From NCBI GenBank assembly GCA_900548365.1, contig URKM01000012.1:1-46099 (forward strand): a stretch of 46,099 bases of DNA, written 5' to 3'. This stretch comes from an uncultured Collinsella sp. Its GTDB lineage: Bacteria; Actinomycetota; Coriobacteriia; Coriobacteriales; Coriobacteriaceae. The notes beneath the pieces were generated by a model, which was not told the origin of the DNA, ran no database searches, and worked only from the letters and a program-made list of their open reading frames with translations. The position numbers and the translations under genes were made by a program. This document shows, piece after piece, positions 23,129 through 32,126 of this stretch. Every line of letters begins with the position of its first letter. Within the stretch, counting starts at the first letter, position 1.

Positions 23129-24877
23129 ATGATCGACCGGTCGCTTTTCTCCCTGCCGGGCATCCGGCGCGCGCTCGCCCTGCTGGCCGCGCTCGCCCTG
23201 GCGCTCGGTCTGCTCGCCGTCGCGCAGGCGCTCGCGCTATCCCGCGCCATCGTCGCGCTCTGGAGCGGCGGGGCCTTGGAGGACGCGCTCGCCCCCGCCG
23301 CCGCGTTCCTCGGCTGCTTCGCGACGAGGCAGCTCGTTCGCGGCGCGCAGGACGCGCAGATGGAACGCTACGCACGGGAGCGCGCAGGAGAGCTTCGCCG
23401 CTCCCTGCTCGAACGCCTCTATGACGAGGGTCCCGAGCTCGCGAACCGCATGGGCGCGGGCAACGCCGCCGCCACGGCGCTCGAAGGCGTCGCGAGCGTC
23501 GAGTCCTACCTGGAGCTCATCTTGCCCAAGATGGTTCAGGTCGCAGTCGTTCCGCTCGTCATCCTCATCGCCCTGTTCCTGCTCGACCCCATCTCGAGCG
23601 TCATCGCGCTCGCCGCCTATCCGGTGACCATCCTCTACATGGTCATGCTTGGCAAGACCGCTCAGGAGCGCGCGGCGCGGCGCCACGAGGAGTTCGCGCG
23701 GCTCTCCAACCATTTCATCGATTCCCTGCGCGGCCTCGAGACGCTGCGGCTGTTCGGAAGGAGCCGCGAGCAGGCCGGCCGCATCTACGCCACGAGCGAG
23801 CGATTCCGCGCGGCCACGATGAAGACCATCGCCACCGCTACCCTCTCCTCGGCGCTCCTCGACCTTATCGCGACCTTCGGCCTGGCCGGCATCGCCATCA
23901 TGCTCGGATTCCGCCTCTCCTCGGCGGAAATGGGCCTCGCACCCGCGCTCGCCGTCCTCGTCCTGGTTCCCGACTACTTCGCCCCGCTGCGCGCCTTCGC
24001 CAGCGACTTCCATGCATCGCTCGATGGCAAGAACGCCCTCGCGGGCATCATCGCCGTCCTGGACGGACCCCTCCCGGAAGCCTGCACGGCGCGCATCGCG
24101 CCCTGGGGGGCCTCCTCCTCCCTCGCCCTGCGCGGCGTCGGATACCGCTACGCCCGCGGCGAGGAGCGCGCGCTCGAGCGAATCGACCTCTCGTTTCGAG
24201 GGTTCGAGCGCGTCGCGGTCGTAGGGCTGTCGGGTGCCGGCAAGAGCACGCTCGCCCGGCTCGTCGCGGGGTTCGCATCGGTCACGGACGGGACCATCGA
24301 GCTCGATGGGCAGGACACGAGGAGCCTGCGGCATCCCGCATGGCACGACCAGGTCGCGTACATAGCCCAGCGCCCGCACATCTTCCGCGCGACCCTGAGG
24401 GAGAACCTCGCGTTCTACCGCCCCGATGCCGGCGACGGCGAGATTCGCGACGCGACCCGCAAGCTCGGCCTACAGGATCTCATCGACGACCTCGAGGACG
24501 GGCTCGATACGATGGTGGGCGACGGGGCGCGCCGCCTTTCCGGTGGAGAGGCGCACCGCGTGGCGCTCTGCCGCGCCCTGCTCGACCCCCGCCGTCGCAT
24601 CCTGATACTCGACGAACCGACGGCGCACCTCGACATCGAGACGGAGCACGAGCTCAAGGAGCGCATCCTGCCCCTGTTTGAAGGCCGCCTCGTCATATTC
24701 GCGACCCACCGCCTGCACTGGGTTCGCGATATGGACCGCGTCATCGTGCTGGACCGCGGCAGGATCGTGGCGGACGGCGCGCCCGACGAGATGCGGAGCG
24801 GAGATACCGGCTACCTCGCCCTCGCCCGCGACATCCTTGGAGACGCCGCCCCGACCGAAGGAGGAACCACGCGATGA
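23129..24877 (+). CDS. cydD: Thiol reductant ABC exporter CydD
   Basis: A 582-aa half ABC exporter: six membrane spans (about 15-290) then an ATPase with Walker A GLSGAGKST, signature LSGGE and Walker B ILILDEPTAH, H-loop ATHRLHW. CydD pairs with CydC to move cysteine/glutathione or haem across the membrane, needed for cytochrome bd assembly. ATG 23129 follows AAAGGAC. The stop overlaps the cydC start by four bases. cydAB, often adjacent, is not in this window. Confidence 0.88.
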   Translation: MIDRSLFSLPGIRRALALLAALALALGLLAVAQALALSRAIVALWSGGALEDALAPAAAFLGCFATRQLVRGAQDAQMERYARERAGELRRSLLERLYDEGPELANRMGAGNAAATALEGVASVESYLELILPKMVQVAVVPLVILIALFLLDPISSVIALAAYPVTILYMVMLGKTAQERAARRHEEFARLSNHFIDSLRGLETLRLFGRSREQAGRIYATSERFRAATMKTIATATLSSALLDLIATFGLAGIAIMLGFRLSSAEMGLAPALAVLVLVPDYFAPLRAFASDFHASLDGKNALAGIIAVLDGPLPEACTARIAPWGASSSLALRGVGYRYARGEERALERIDLSFRGFERVAVVGLSGAGKSTLARLVAGFASVTDGTIELDGQDTRSLRHPAWHDQVAYIAQRPHIFRATLRENLAFYRPDAGDGEIRDATRKLGLQDLIDDLEDGLDTMVGDGARRLSGGEAHRVALCRALLDPRRRILILDEPTAHLDIETEHELKERILPLFEGRLVIFATHRLHWVRDMDRVIVLDRGRIVADGAPDEMRSGDTGYLALARDILGDAAPTEGGTTR

Positions 24878-26718
24878 ACCACGACGTTCGCCACGCGCTC
24901 GCGACCTGGATAGCGCCGTATCTGAAACGCTACAGGCTGCAGCTCTCCTGCGCCCTCGGCCTCGGAATCTCCGCCGGGGCGTTCGCCTGCGCGCTGATGG
25001 TCACCTCGGGATACCTCATCAGCGCCTCCGCCGCGCGGCCCGACTCCATCCTCCTGCTCTTCATGCCCCTCATCCTGGTTCGGGTGCTCGGCGTGGGCAA
25101 GCCCGTCATGGCCTACGTGGAGCGCCTCGCCAGCCACGACTGGGTCCTGCGCATGACCTCGAGTCTTCGCCGGCGCCTCTACGAGGCCCTCGAGCACTCC
25201 GCCTCGCCGTCCTCGAGGCGCTCCCTCGGCGACGCGCTCGGCATGCTCGCGGAGGACATCGGGCACCTGCAGAACCTCTACCTCCGATCGGCGTTCCCCG
25301 CCATCGTCGGCCTGTCCCTCTACGCCGCGGGCTGCGTGGTGCTGGGGATCGTCGACGCCGCGGCGGGGGCGGCGTTCCTCGTCGGCTGCGGCGTCGCCGC
25401 CATCGCGGCGCCGGCGGTCTCGCTTGCAGCGAACGGGCCGCGCGAACGCGCGCGCAAGGCCGCGCGCAACGAGCTCTACCGCATCCAGACCGACGACGTC
25501 CTCGGCCTGGAGGACTGGCTGTGCTCCGGGAGGAGGGAGGCGTTTCTTCGCCATGGGTCGATCCGGACCGACGAGGTGCACGCGATCGAACGGGCCGGCA
25601 GACGGTTCGACCGGCGGCGCGACCTTGCGATCCAGATCGCCTTCGGCATCACGGCATGCTCCCTGCTCGCCTGGGCGGGTGTCCGCTTCGGCGGCGCCAG
25701 CGCCTCCGTCTCCGACGCGGCGAACTGGATCGCCGCGTTCGTCTTGGGGCTGTTCCCCCTCATGGATGAATTCTCCCAGCTCTCCCCCTGCCTGGTCGAA
25801 GGAGCCGGCCATCTCGACGCCCTCGGGCGGCTGGACGCGCTCGACACGCGCGAGGACCCGGACGCACGCGACGGGGAGCGGCGGGAGGCGCCGGCGCCGT
25901 CAAGCGGAGACCGCCGCGCGTATGCGTCCGGCGACTCGAACGGGGCGCCGGGCGCCAAGCCCCTCGGCAGCGCGCCGCGACCCGACTCCGGACGCTGCGA
26001 CATCCGCGCCGCGGGCCTCTCCTTCTCCTATCCCGCAGAGCGCCCCGTGCTGAAGGACATCTCGCTGGAAATACCCGCGGGGCAGCACGTAGCGGTCCTC
26101 GGTCGAAGCGGTGCGGGGAAGAGCACGCTGGCGCACCTGGTCCGTGGCGCGCTCGCGCCCGATGCCGGCGAGCTCACAGTCGGCGGCGTCCGCCCGTCGC
26201 AGCTGGGCTCGGCTGCGAGCGAGCTGATCGGCGTCATCCAGCAGGACCCGTACCTGTTCGACACCACCTTGTTCGACAACCTCTGCGTGGGCAGGGCGGA
26301 CGCGACGCGCGACGACGCGCTGCGCGCCCTCGATCGCGTCGGGCTGTCCGCCATGGTCCAACGCCTGCCGAACGGGCTCGACACCAAGGTCGGCGAGGGC
26401 GGCGCGCGCTTCTCCGGAGGCGAGCGCCACCGCATCGCCCTCGCGCGCGCCCTGCTGCGCGACACGCCCATCGTGCTGCTCGACGAGCCCTTCGCGGGTC
26501 TCGACCCCCTCAACGAGCGACAGCTGCTCGACGTCCTCCTCTCGGCATTCGAGGACAAGACGCTGGTGGTCATCACCCATCACCTGCAGGACATCGAGCG
26601 CTTCGACCGCGTGGTCCTGCTCGAGGGCGGACGCATCGCGGCGGATGGCGCCCCCGGCGAGCTCGCTCGCGGCAACGAGCGCTTCACCCGGCTCCTCGCC
26701 TTCGACCGCAGCTTCTAG
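24874..26718 (+). CDS. cydC: Thiol reductant ABC exporter CydC
   Basis: A 614-aa half exporter and CydD partner. Six spans (about 20-300; SGYLISASAARPDSILLLFM and VRVLGVGKPVMAYVERLASH are CydC-typical) precede an Ala/Gly-rich linker (about 330-370) and the ATPase: GRSGAGKST, FSGGERHRIA, VLLDEPFAGLD and ITHHLQD. Ribosome site GGAGG precedes the overlapping ATGA start. Together they form one heterodimeric transporter; the linker is longer than I would expect. Confidence 0.88.
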   Translation: MNHDVRHALATWIAPYLKRYRLQLSCALGLGISAGAFACALMVTSGYLISASAARPDSILLLFMPLILVRVLGVGKPVMAYVERLASHDWVLRMTSSLRRRLYEALEHSASPSSRRSLGDALGMLAEDIGHLQNLYLRSAFPAIVGLSLYAAGCVVLGIVDAAAGAAFLVGCGVAAIAAPAVSLAANGPRERARKAARNELYRIQTDDVLGLEDWLCSGRREAFLRHGSIRTDEVHAIERAGRRFDRRRDLAIQIAFGITACSLLAWAGVRFGGASASVSDAANWIAAFVLGLFPLMDEFSQLSPCLVEGAGHLDALGRLDALDTREDPDARDGERREAPAPSSGDRRAYASGDSNGAPGAKPLGSAPRPDSGRCDIRAAGLSFSYPAERPVLKDISLEIPAGQHVAVLGRSGAGKSTLAHLVRGALAPDAGELTVGGVRPSQLGSAASELIGVIQQDPYLFDTTLFDNLCVGRADATRDDALRALDRVGLSAMVQRLPNGLDTKVGEGGARFSGGERHRIALARALLRDTPIVLLDEPFAGLDPLNERQLLDVLLSAFEDKTLVVITHHLQDIERFDRVVLLEGGRIAADGAPGELARGNERFTRLLAFDRSF

Positions 26719-26811
26719 AAGGTCGCGCGAACTTTTGCGAACAGGCGGCGGGGCGGGCGCGTGGGACCCTCTGCACGGGCCGTGCCGCCCCGACACCGCC
26801 CTGAAAACGAA

Positions 26812-26852
26812 GAAGGCGCCTCCGAGACCCCGATGGTCCCGAAGACGCCTTC
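26812..26852. terminator. Bidirectional terminator between cydC and livF
   Basis: GAAGGCG (26812-26818) pairs with CGCCTTC (26846-26852); inner bases extend the stem with a few mismatches. TTTTCG follows on plus and TTCGTTTTC on minus, so it can stop both converging transcripts. Confidence 0.75.
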
Positions 26853-26899
26853 CTTTTCGTCGCCGCGCGGATACCGCCCGCCGGGCACGTCGCCAGCGA

Positions 26900-27613
26900 T
26901 CAGCCGCCCAGATACGCCTTGCGCACCTCGTCGTCGTGGAGCAGCTCGTCCCCCGTACCCGACAGGGTCACGCGACCGGTCTCCATGACGTAGGCACGGG
27001 AAGCGATCGAGAGCGCCATCTGCGCGTTCTGCTCGACCAGCAGGATCGTCGTGCCCGCGGCGTGCAGCTCCTTGACGATTTCGAAGATCTGCTCGATCAG
27101 AATCGGGGCGAGGCCCATGGAGGGCTCGTCGAGCATGAGCAGCTTCGGCGAGCTCATGAGCGCGCGGCCCATCGCGAGCATCTGCTGCTCGCCGCCCGAC
27201 AGGGTTCCGGAGACCTGGCGTCGGCGCTCCTTCAGGCGCGGGAAATGCACGTAGACGCGCTCGAGGCCGGGAGCGATCTCGGAGTTGGGACGGGTGTAGG
27301 CGCCCATCTCGAGATTCTCCTCGACGGTCATCTGCTGGAAGACGCGCCTGCCCTCGGGCACGTGCGCGAGCCCCTTCGCGACGAGCTTGTCGGGAAGGGT
27401 GTGCATGATGTTCTCGCCCATGAACTCGATGGAGCCCGTGGTCGAGCGCAGCAGTCCGGACAGCGTCTTGAGCGTGGTGGACTTGCCGGCGCCGTTCGCG
27501 CCGATGAGCGCGACGACCTCGCCCTCCGCGACGTCGAAGGAGACGTCTTTGATGGCGTGGATCGCGCCGTAGTACACGTTGATGTTCTCAACCGAGAGAA
27601 TGCGGTCGCCCAT
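26900..27613 (-). CDS. livF: Branched-chain amino acid ABC transporter ATPase LivF
   Basis: A 237-aa ATPase of the Leu/Ile/Val importer. Walker A GANGAGKST near residue 38-46, LSGGEQQMLAMGRALMS, Walker B LLMLDEPSMGLAP, and LVEQNAQ H-loop region. VPEGRRVFQQMTVEENLEMG is a LivF hallmark. Last gene of the livJHMGF operon, 6 bp after livG. Confidence 0.95.
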   Translation of the reverse strand: MGDRILSVENINVYYGAIHAIKDVSFDVAEGEVVALIGANGAGKSTTLKTLSGLLRSTTGSIEFMGENIMHTLPDKLVAKGLAHVPEGRRVFQQMTVEENLEMGAYTRPNSEIAPGLERVYVHFPRLKERRRQVSGTLSGGEQQMLAMGRALMSSPKLLMLDEPSMGLAPILIEQIFEIVKELHAAGTTILLVEQNAQMALSIASRAYVMETGRVTLSGTGDELLHDDEVRKAYLGG

Positions 27614-27619
27614 TCCTCG

Positions 27620-28477
27620 CTACGCCTCCTTCTGCTTGCCGAGATAGGCCTCGATGACCGTCTCGTTGTTCTGGATCTCCTCGGCCGTGCCCTTCGCGAT
27701 GACCTTGCCGAAGTTGAGCACGCAGATGCCCTCGCAGATATTCATGACGAGGTTCATGTCGTGCTCGATGAGCATGATGGCGATGTTGAACGTATCGCGG
27801 ATCTTGACGATGTTCTCCATGAGCTCGGCCGTCTCCGAGGGGTTCATGCCGGCAGCGGGCTCGTCGAGCAGCAGCAGGCTGGGATTGGTCGCAAGGGCGC
27901 GGACGATCTCGAGGCGGCGCTGGGCACCGTAGGGAAGGCTGCCCGCCTGATGGCTCGCCAGGTCCTCCATGTCGAAGATCGAGAGCAGCTCGAGCGCCCG
28001 CTCATGGGCCTCGCGCTCGCGACGCCAATACGACGGCGTGCGCAGGATGCCCGACACCGTGGAATATGCCTTCGTGTTGTGCAAGCCCACCTTGACGTTC
28101 TCCTCGACCGTCATGGTGTTGAACAGGCGGATGTTCTGGAACGTGCGGGCGATGCCCATGCGGTTCACCTGGTTGACGGTCTTACCGCTCGTATCGTTGC
28201 CGTTCAGCAGAATCGTGCCGCGCGTGGGGGCGTACACCTTGGTGAGCAGGTTGAACACCGTGGTCTTGCCGGCTCCGTTCGGGCCGATGAGGCCCGCGAT
28301 CTCGGTCCTGCCGATGGTGAGGTTGAAATCGTCCACCGCCTTGAGGCCGCCGAAATCGATGCCGAGATGGAGTGCCTCGAGCACGGGAGCGTGGTTCACG
28401 TCGCGCTCGGGCACGATGGAATGACTGGGAACGGGCACCATCTTGCCGCGTTCGAATTCGAACTTAGGCATCGACAT
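27620..28477 (-). CDS. livG: Branched-chain amino acid ABC transporter ATPase LivG
   Basis: A 285-aa ATPase with Walker A GPNGAGKTT, the LivG mark ARTFQNIRLFNTMTVEENV, LPYGAQRRLEIVRALA and LLLLDEPAAGMNPSE. The first 30 residues (MSMPKFEFERGKMVPVPSHS) are an extension not usual for LivG. ATG 28477 lies inside the livM stop region behind GGAGG. It pairs with LivF to power the LivHM channel. Confidence 0.95.
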   Translation of the reverse strand: MSMPKFEFERGKMVPVPSHSIVPERDVNHAPVLEALHLGIDFGGLKAVDDFNLTIGRTEIAGLIGPNGAGKTTVFNLLTKVYAPTRGTILLNGNDTSGKTVNQVNRMGIARTFQNIRLFNTMTVEENVKVGLHNTKAYSTVSGILRTPSYWRREREAHERALELLSIFDMEDLASHQAGSLPYGAQRRLEIVRALATNPSLLLLDEPAAGMNPSETAELMENIVKIRDTFNIAIMLIEHDMNLVMNICEGICVLNFGKVIAKGTAEEIQNNETVIEAYLGKQKEA

Positions 28478-29540
28478 CCGCCTCCTCCTGCTTCTTGGCG
28501 GGCTTGAGCCGCGCGACCCAGCCCTGGATGGTCGGATTGTTCGAGACCAGCATGACGAGAATCAGGACGACGGCGTAGACCAGCATGCGGTAATCGGAGA
28601 ACTGGCGCAGCGCCTCGGGCAGGATCGTGAGCACCGCGGCGGAGATGATCGACCCGCGCATATTGCCCAGGCCGCCCAGGACCACGAACACGAGGATCAA
28701 GATGGACGTGTTGAAATCGAATTTCGCCGCGGAGAGCTGCGAGAAGTTGTTGCCGAACAGCGCGCCGGCGGCACCGGCGAGGGCGGCGGACACCACGAAG
28801 GCGATCATGCGGTACTTCATCGTCGAGATACCCACGGACTCGGCCGCGATGCGGTTGTCGCGCACCGCCATGATCGCGCGGCCGGTGCGGCTGCGCACCA
28901 GGTTGAGGATGATGACGAGCGCGACCATGATGAGCACGAAGCCGGCGAAGAACGTCGAGATCTTATCGGTGCCCGATGCGCCCTGGGCGCCCTTGATGAT
29001 GGCGATGCCGCCCTCCATGAGACCGAGGTCCGCCACGGTCTTGCTGCCGCTCGCGTTGAAGATGACATGCAGCCCGTTCGCATCGAAGCCGACGATGAGG
29101 CAGTTGATGATCTCCTTGATGATCTCTCCGAACGCCAGGGTCACGATGGCGAGGTAGTCGCCCTGCAGGCGCATGACCGGCAGGCCGATGAGGAAGCCGG
29201 CCACGGCCGCGCACAGCGCGCCCACGAGGATCGCGACGAGCAGGCGAACGGGGTCGGACTCGATGACCGTGGACAGGCTCATAGCGGTGATGATGCCGGT
29301 GAAGGCTCCCACGCTCATGAAGCCCGCATGGCCGAGCGACAGCTCTCCGGAGATGCCGACGACGAGGTTGAGCGAGATGGCCATCACGATGTAGGAGGTG
29401 ATCGGAACCAGCTGGCCGGACAGCGAGCGCGGAATCATATGGCTCGCGTTCATGAAGCTCACGATCGCGAACGCCAAGATCACCATGGCGTAGGTGACGA
29501 GATCGGAGCGGGTCTTCTTATCCTTGAGGAACTTCAGCAT
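28464..29540 (-). CDS. livM: Branched-chain amino acid ABC permease LivM
   Basis: A 358-aa membrane protein with about 9-10 spans. Family marks: SLNLVVGISGELSLGHAGFM, GLPVMRLQGDYLAIVTLAFG and FVVLGGLGNMRGSI. ATG 29540 is used (GGTG before it, eight bases after the livH stop); the frame continues upstream as a shadow of livH. Its 3' end overlaps livG by 14 bp. Confidence 0.93.
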   Translation of the reverse strand: MLKFLKDKKTRSDLVTYAMVILAFAIVSFMNASHMIPRSLSGQLVPITSYIVMAISLNLVVGISGELSLGHAGFMSVGAFTGIITAMSLSTVIESDPVRLLVAILVGALCAAVAGFLIGLPVMRLQGDYLAIVTLAFGEIIKEIINCLIVGFDANGLHVIFNASGSKTVADLGLMEGGIAIIKGAQGASGTDKISTFFAGFVLIMVALVIILNLVRSRTGRAIMAVRDNRIAAESVGISTMKYRMIAFVVSAALAGAAGALFGNNFSQLSAAKFDFNTSILILVFVVLGGLGNMRGSIISAAVLTILPEALRQFSDYRMLVYAVVLILVMLVSNNPTIQGWVARLKPAKKQEEADVDA

Positions 29541-29548
29541 GATCGCAC

Positions 29549-30430
29549 CTACACCTTCTCGGGAACGTACTTGCCCAAAAGGCCCGTGGGCTTGACCAGG
29601 AGCACGAGGATGAGGACGGCGAACACGATCGAGTTCGCCAGGCTGCTGGAAAGATACGCTTTGGCCATGGCCTCGATGATGCCCAGCAGGATGCCGCCCA
29701 CGAAGGCGCCCGGGATGGAGCCGATGCCGCCGAAGACGGCCGCGGTGAACGCCTTGATGCCGGGCATGGAGCCCGTGGTGGGCTGAAGCACCGGGCTGTA
29801 GGAGCACAGCAGCACGCCGGCGATGGCGGCGAGCGCGGAGCCGATAGCGAAGGTCATCGAGATGGTGCGGTTCACGTTGATACCCATGAGCTGCGCCGCC
29901 GCCTTGTCCTCCGAGCACGCGCGCATGGCCTTGCCCATCTTGGTCTTGTTGGTGAACCACATGAGCGCCGCCATGATGGCGAGGCAGGCCAGGACGGTCA
30001 CGATGGCGACCGAGGAGATGTTATAGCGCGCGAGCGCCTCGGGAACGGGGAACGATACGACCGAAGTGAAGTTCTTCGGGGTCGCGCCCCAGATGAGCTG
30101 CGCGGCGTTCTGCAGGAAATACGAGACGCCGATCGCCGTGATGAGGACCGCGAGCGGACCCGCCTGGCGGAGCGGCTTGTAGGCGAGGCCCTCGATCACG
30201 ATGCCCAGCACCGTGCAGACCGCCACCGCCATCACGACGGAAGCCCATGCAGGCAGGCCCAGATAGGATGTGGCGCAAAACGAGATATAGCCGCCGATCA
30301 TGATGACGTCGCCGTGAGCGAAGTTCAGCATCTTCGCGATGCCGTACACCATGGTGTAGCCGAGCGCGATGATCGCGTAGACGCTGCCCAGGGATAAGCC
30401 GTTGACGAGATATTGCAGGAATACCGTCAT
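29549..30430 (-). CDS. livH: Branched-chain amino acid ABC permease LivH
   Basis: A 293-aa permease with about eight spans. LVNGLSLGSVYAIIALGYTM and LNFAHGDVIMIGGYISF at the N-terminus, AVFGGIGSIPGAFVGGILLG and the closing RPTGL-like VKPTGLLGKYVPEKV are LivH marks. It follows livJ by 163 bp with the hairpin at 30521-30552 in between, so it may be expressed at a lower level than livJ. Confidence 0.94.
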   Translation of the reverse strand: MTVFLQYLVNGLSLGSVYAIIALGYTMVYGIAKMLNFAHGDVIMIGGYISFCATSYLGLPAWASVVMAVAVCTVLGIVIEGLAYKPLRQAGPLAVLITAIGVSYFLQNAAQLIWGATPKNFTSVVSFPVPEALARYNISSVAIVTVLACLAIMAALMWFTNKTKMGKAMRACSEDKAAAQLMGINVNRTISMTFAIGSALAAIAGVLLCSYSPVLQPTTGSMPGIKAFTAAVFGGIGSIPGAFVGGILLGIIEAMAKAYLSSSLANSIVFAVLILVLLVKPTGLLGKYVPEKV

Positions 30431-30520
30431 GTGCCTCTCCCCCTTTCATTATCCGTAAGTGGTTCGACGCGGACCCCGGTGGGCGCGAGCGGTCGCGCGG
30501 CCCCGCGGTCCGAACTCAAA

Positions 30521-30552
30521 ACAGGGACAAAGCCGTCGGGCCCTGTCCCTGT
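30521..30552 (-). terminator. Hairpin after livJ, partial terminator/attenuator
   Basis: ACAGGGACA (30521-30529) is complementary to TGTCCCTGT (30544-30552); on the minus strand the stem is followed by TTTTGAG. A leaky terminator between the binding-protein gene and the membrane genes is a common way to give excess binding protein. Confidence 0.6.
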
Positions 30553-30593
30553 CTCCTTGTGTTCGCTGTGCAAGATACAAGGCGGGCGCGCTG

Positions 30594-31781
30594 CTACGCC
30601 GCTACGTACTTGCCGTCCTTGATGACGTAGGCCGCCGGCTCCTTCTGGACCTGGCCCTGCTCGTTCCACGAGAGCTTGCCGGTAAGGCCCTCGATATGGA
30701 CGTCGAGCATCGCCTCGGCGATGGCGTCGCAAGCCTCCTCGGCAGGGGCATCGGCCGCCACGCCGGCCGCTTTCAGGGCCTCAGCCAGCGCATGGACGCC
30801 GTCATAGGCGTCGGCGGCGAACTGGTCGGGCACCTCGCCGTACGCATCCTGGTAGGCCTTGACGAAGTCCGCGTTCTTCTCGTCGTCCGCGGAGAACGGC
30901 GTGAGCAGCATGACGCCCTCGGCGAGCGCGGTGTCGAAGTTCTCGACGCCGAGGATGCCGTCCATGCCGTCGCATCCGAAGACCTTGACGCCGTAGGCCA
31001 TCTCGCTGGCCTGGGTGAGCAGGACCGAGGCGGGCGTGTAGTAAATCGGGGCGAAGAGCATCGTGGCGCCGGCGTCCATCGCCTTGGTGAGCTGCACCTT
31101 GAAATCCGTCTGCGTGTCCTCGGTGAACGTGAGGTTGTCCGCGACGATCTGCAGCTTGGACTCGGCCGCCTGCGCGGTGAACGCCGCGGCGATGCCCTGG
31201 GAATAGGCGTCGTCGTTGCGATAGAAGACCGCGATCTTCTCATCGGGATACTTCTCCGCCAGGAACTTGGCGGCGTTGACGCCCTGGTTGGGGTCGGTGA
31301 AGCAGACCTGGAAGACGCAGTCCTTATCGGCGGTGACGTCCTCGGAGGACGCGGACGGGGTGATCATGAACACGCGGGCGTCATTCGCCTCCGCCGCGAC
31401 GGCCACGGATGCGCCGGTCGTGGTGGGTCCGACGAGGGCCTGCATGCCCCAGTCGAGCAGGGCGTTGAACGCGTTCACCGAGGTCTCGGGGTCCGCGACG
31501 TCGTCCTCGGCCTTGACCTCGAAGGTATAGGCGTCGCTGGAGAAGTCCTTGGCGCCCAGCGCGACGCCGTTGGAGACGGACGTGCCGTAGGAGGCGTTGT
31601 CGCCGGTCAGCGGACCGATCGTTCCGATCTTGAACGACCCGCCCTCGCCGGCGGGCGCGGAGCCCGCGGGAGCATCCCCGTTGGAGCAGCCCGCAAGAAT
31701 ACCCGCGGCTCCCAATCCGGCTACGCCAGCAATAAGGCTCCTGCGATTCATAGCAGGGTTGAATGCGTTTTGATACGACAT
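30594..31781 (-). CDS. livJ: Branched-chain amino acid-binding lipoprotein LivJ
   Basis: A 395-aa extracytoplasmic binding protein, type I fold. The leader MNRRSLIAGVAGLGAAGILA (from residue 11) ends in a lipobox LAGC, so it is a lipoprotein; NRRSLI is twin-Arg-like. IGTIGPLTGDNASYGTSVSN, GPTTTGASVAVAAEANDARV and FYRNDDAYSQGIAAAF match LivJ/LivK proteins. ATG 31781 follows AGAGGAGAG; the frame extends eight codons upstream without a ribosome site. First gene of livJHMGF. Confidence 0.92.
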   Translation of the reverse strand: MSYQNAFNPAMNRRSLIAGVAGLGAAGILAGCSNGDAPAGSAPAGEGGSFKIGTIGPLTGDNASYGTSVSNGVALGAKDFSSDAYTFEVKAEDDVADPETSVNAFNALLDWGMQALVGPTTTGASVAVAAEANDARVFMITPSASSEDVTADKDCVFQVCFTDPNQGVNAAKFLAEKYPDEKIAVFYRNDDAYSQGIAAAFTAQAAESKLQIVADNLTFTEDTQTDFKVQLTKAMDAGATMLFAPIYYTPASVLLTQASEMAYGVKVFGCDGMDGILGVENFDTALAEGVMLLTPFSADDEKNADFVKAYQDAYGEVPDQFAADAYDGVHALAEALKAAGVAADAPAEEACDAIAEAMLDVHIEGLTGKLSWNEQGQVQKEPAAYVIKDGKYVAA

Positions 31782-32126
31782 GCGGCTCTCCTCTCGAGTG
31801 CGCACCGAAGAAGGCGGCCTTCTCCGGACTCCCGACGTTGTTCCCCGAGCGCCCTCCTTGCGCGCTCGCGTGAGATGTAGATTACTCGTTTCGCACCCCG
31901 TTGGCGAGTTATTTATTCATTAGAAACAATCGTTTTCCCATATAAGTGCTTTTTTGAAATAAAGTTTTTGCAGGGATTCCCAGCTCAACGAGTTAACGGA
32001 ACGCATAGGCGGGACCGGCAGCCGATATGTAACAACTCTGTTTCTGCGGAGACGCGCGCGCTTCGCTAGAATACATGCATCCCTAGCAGACATTCGCGTA
32101 CAGCGTCCGCGCAGAAAGGAATCGCC
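31782..32126. promoter_or_regulatory. Divergent regulatory region livJ / hom
   Basis: 345 bp without a gene. The middle (about 31,895-31,970) is markedly AT-rich (TTATTTATTCATTAG, TTTTTTGAAATAAAG) and is the likely livJ promoter area. Upstream of hom, TAGAAT (about 32,070) is a -10 candidate. No riboswitch or T-box was recognised; no clear leader peptide for attenuation was found. Confidence 0.4.

Noticed and set aside
23129..26718. CydDC as a drug or peptide exporter
   Set aside because: Two half-transporters with CydC/CydD-typical segments in overlapping order fit CydDC better, although cydAB is not in the window.
31782..32126. Possible T-box or Thr/Leu attenuator before hom or livJ
   Set aside because: No T-box sequence, no leader peptide with Leu/Ile/Thr codon run, no terminator in the leader.
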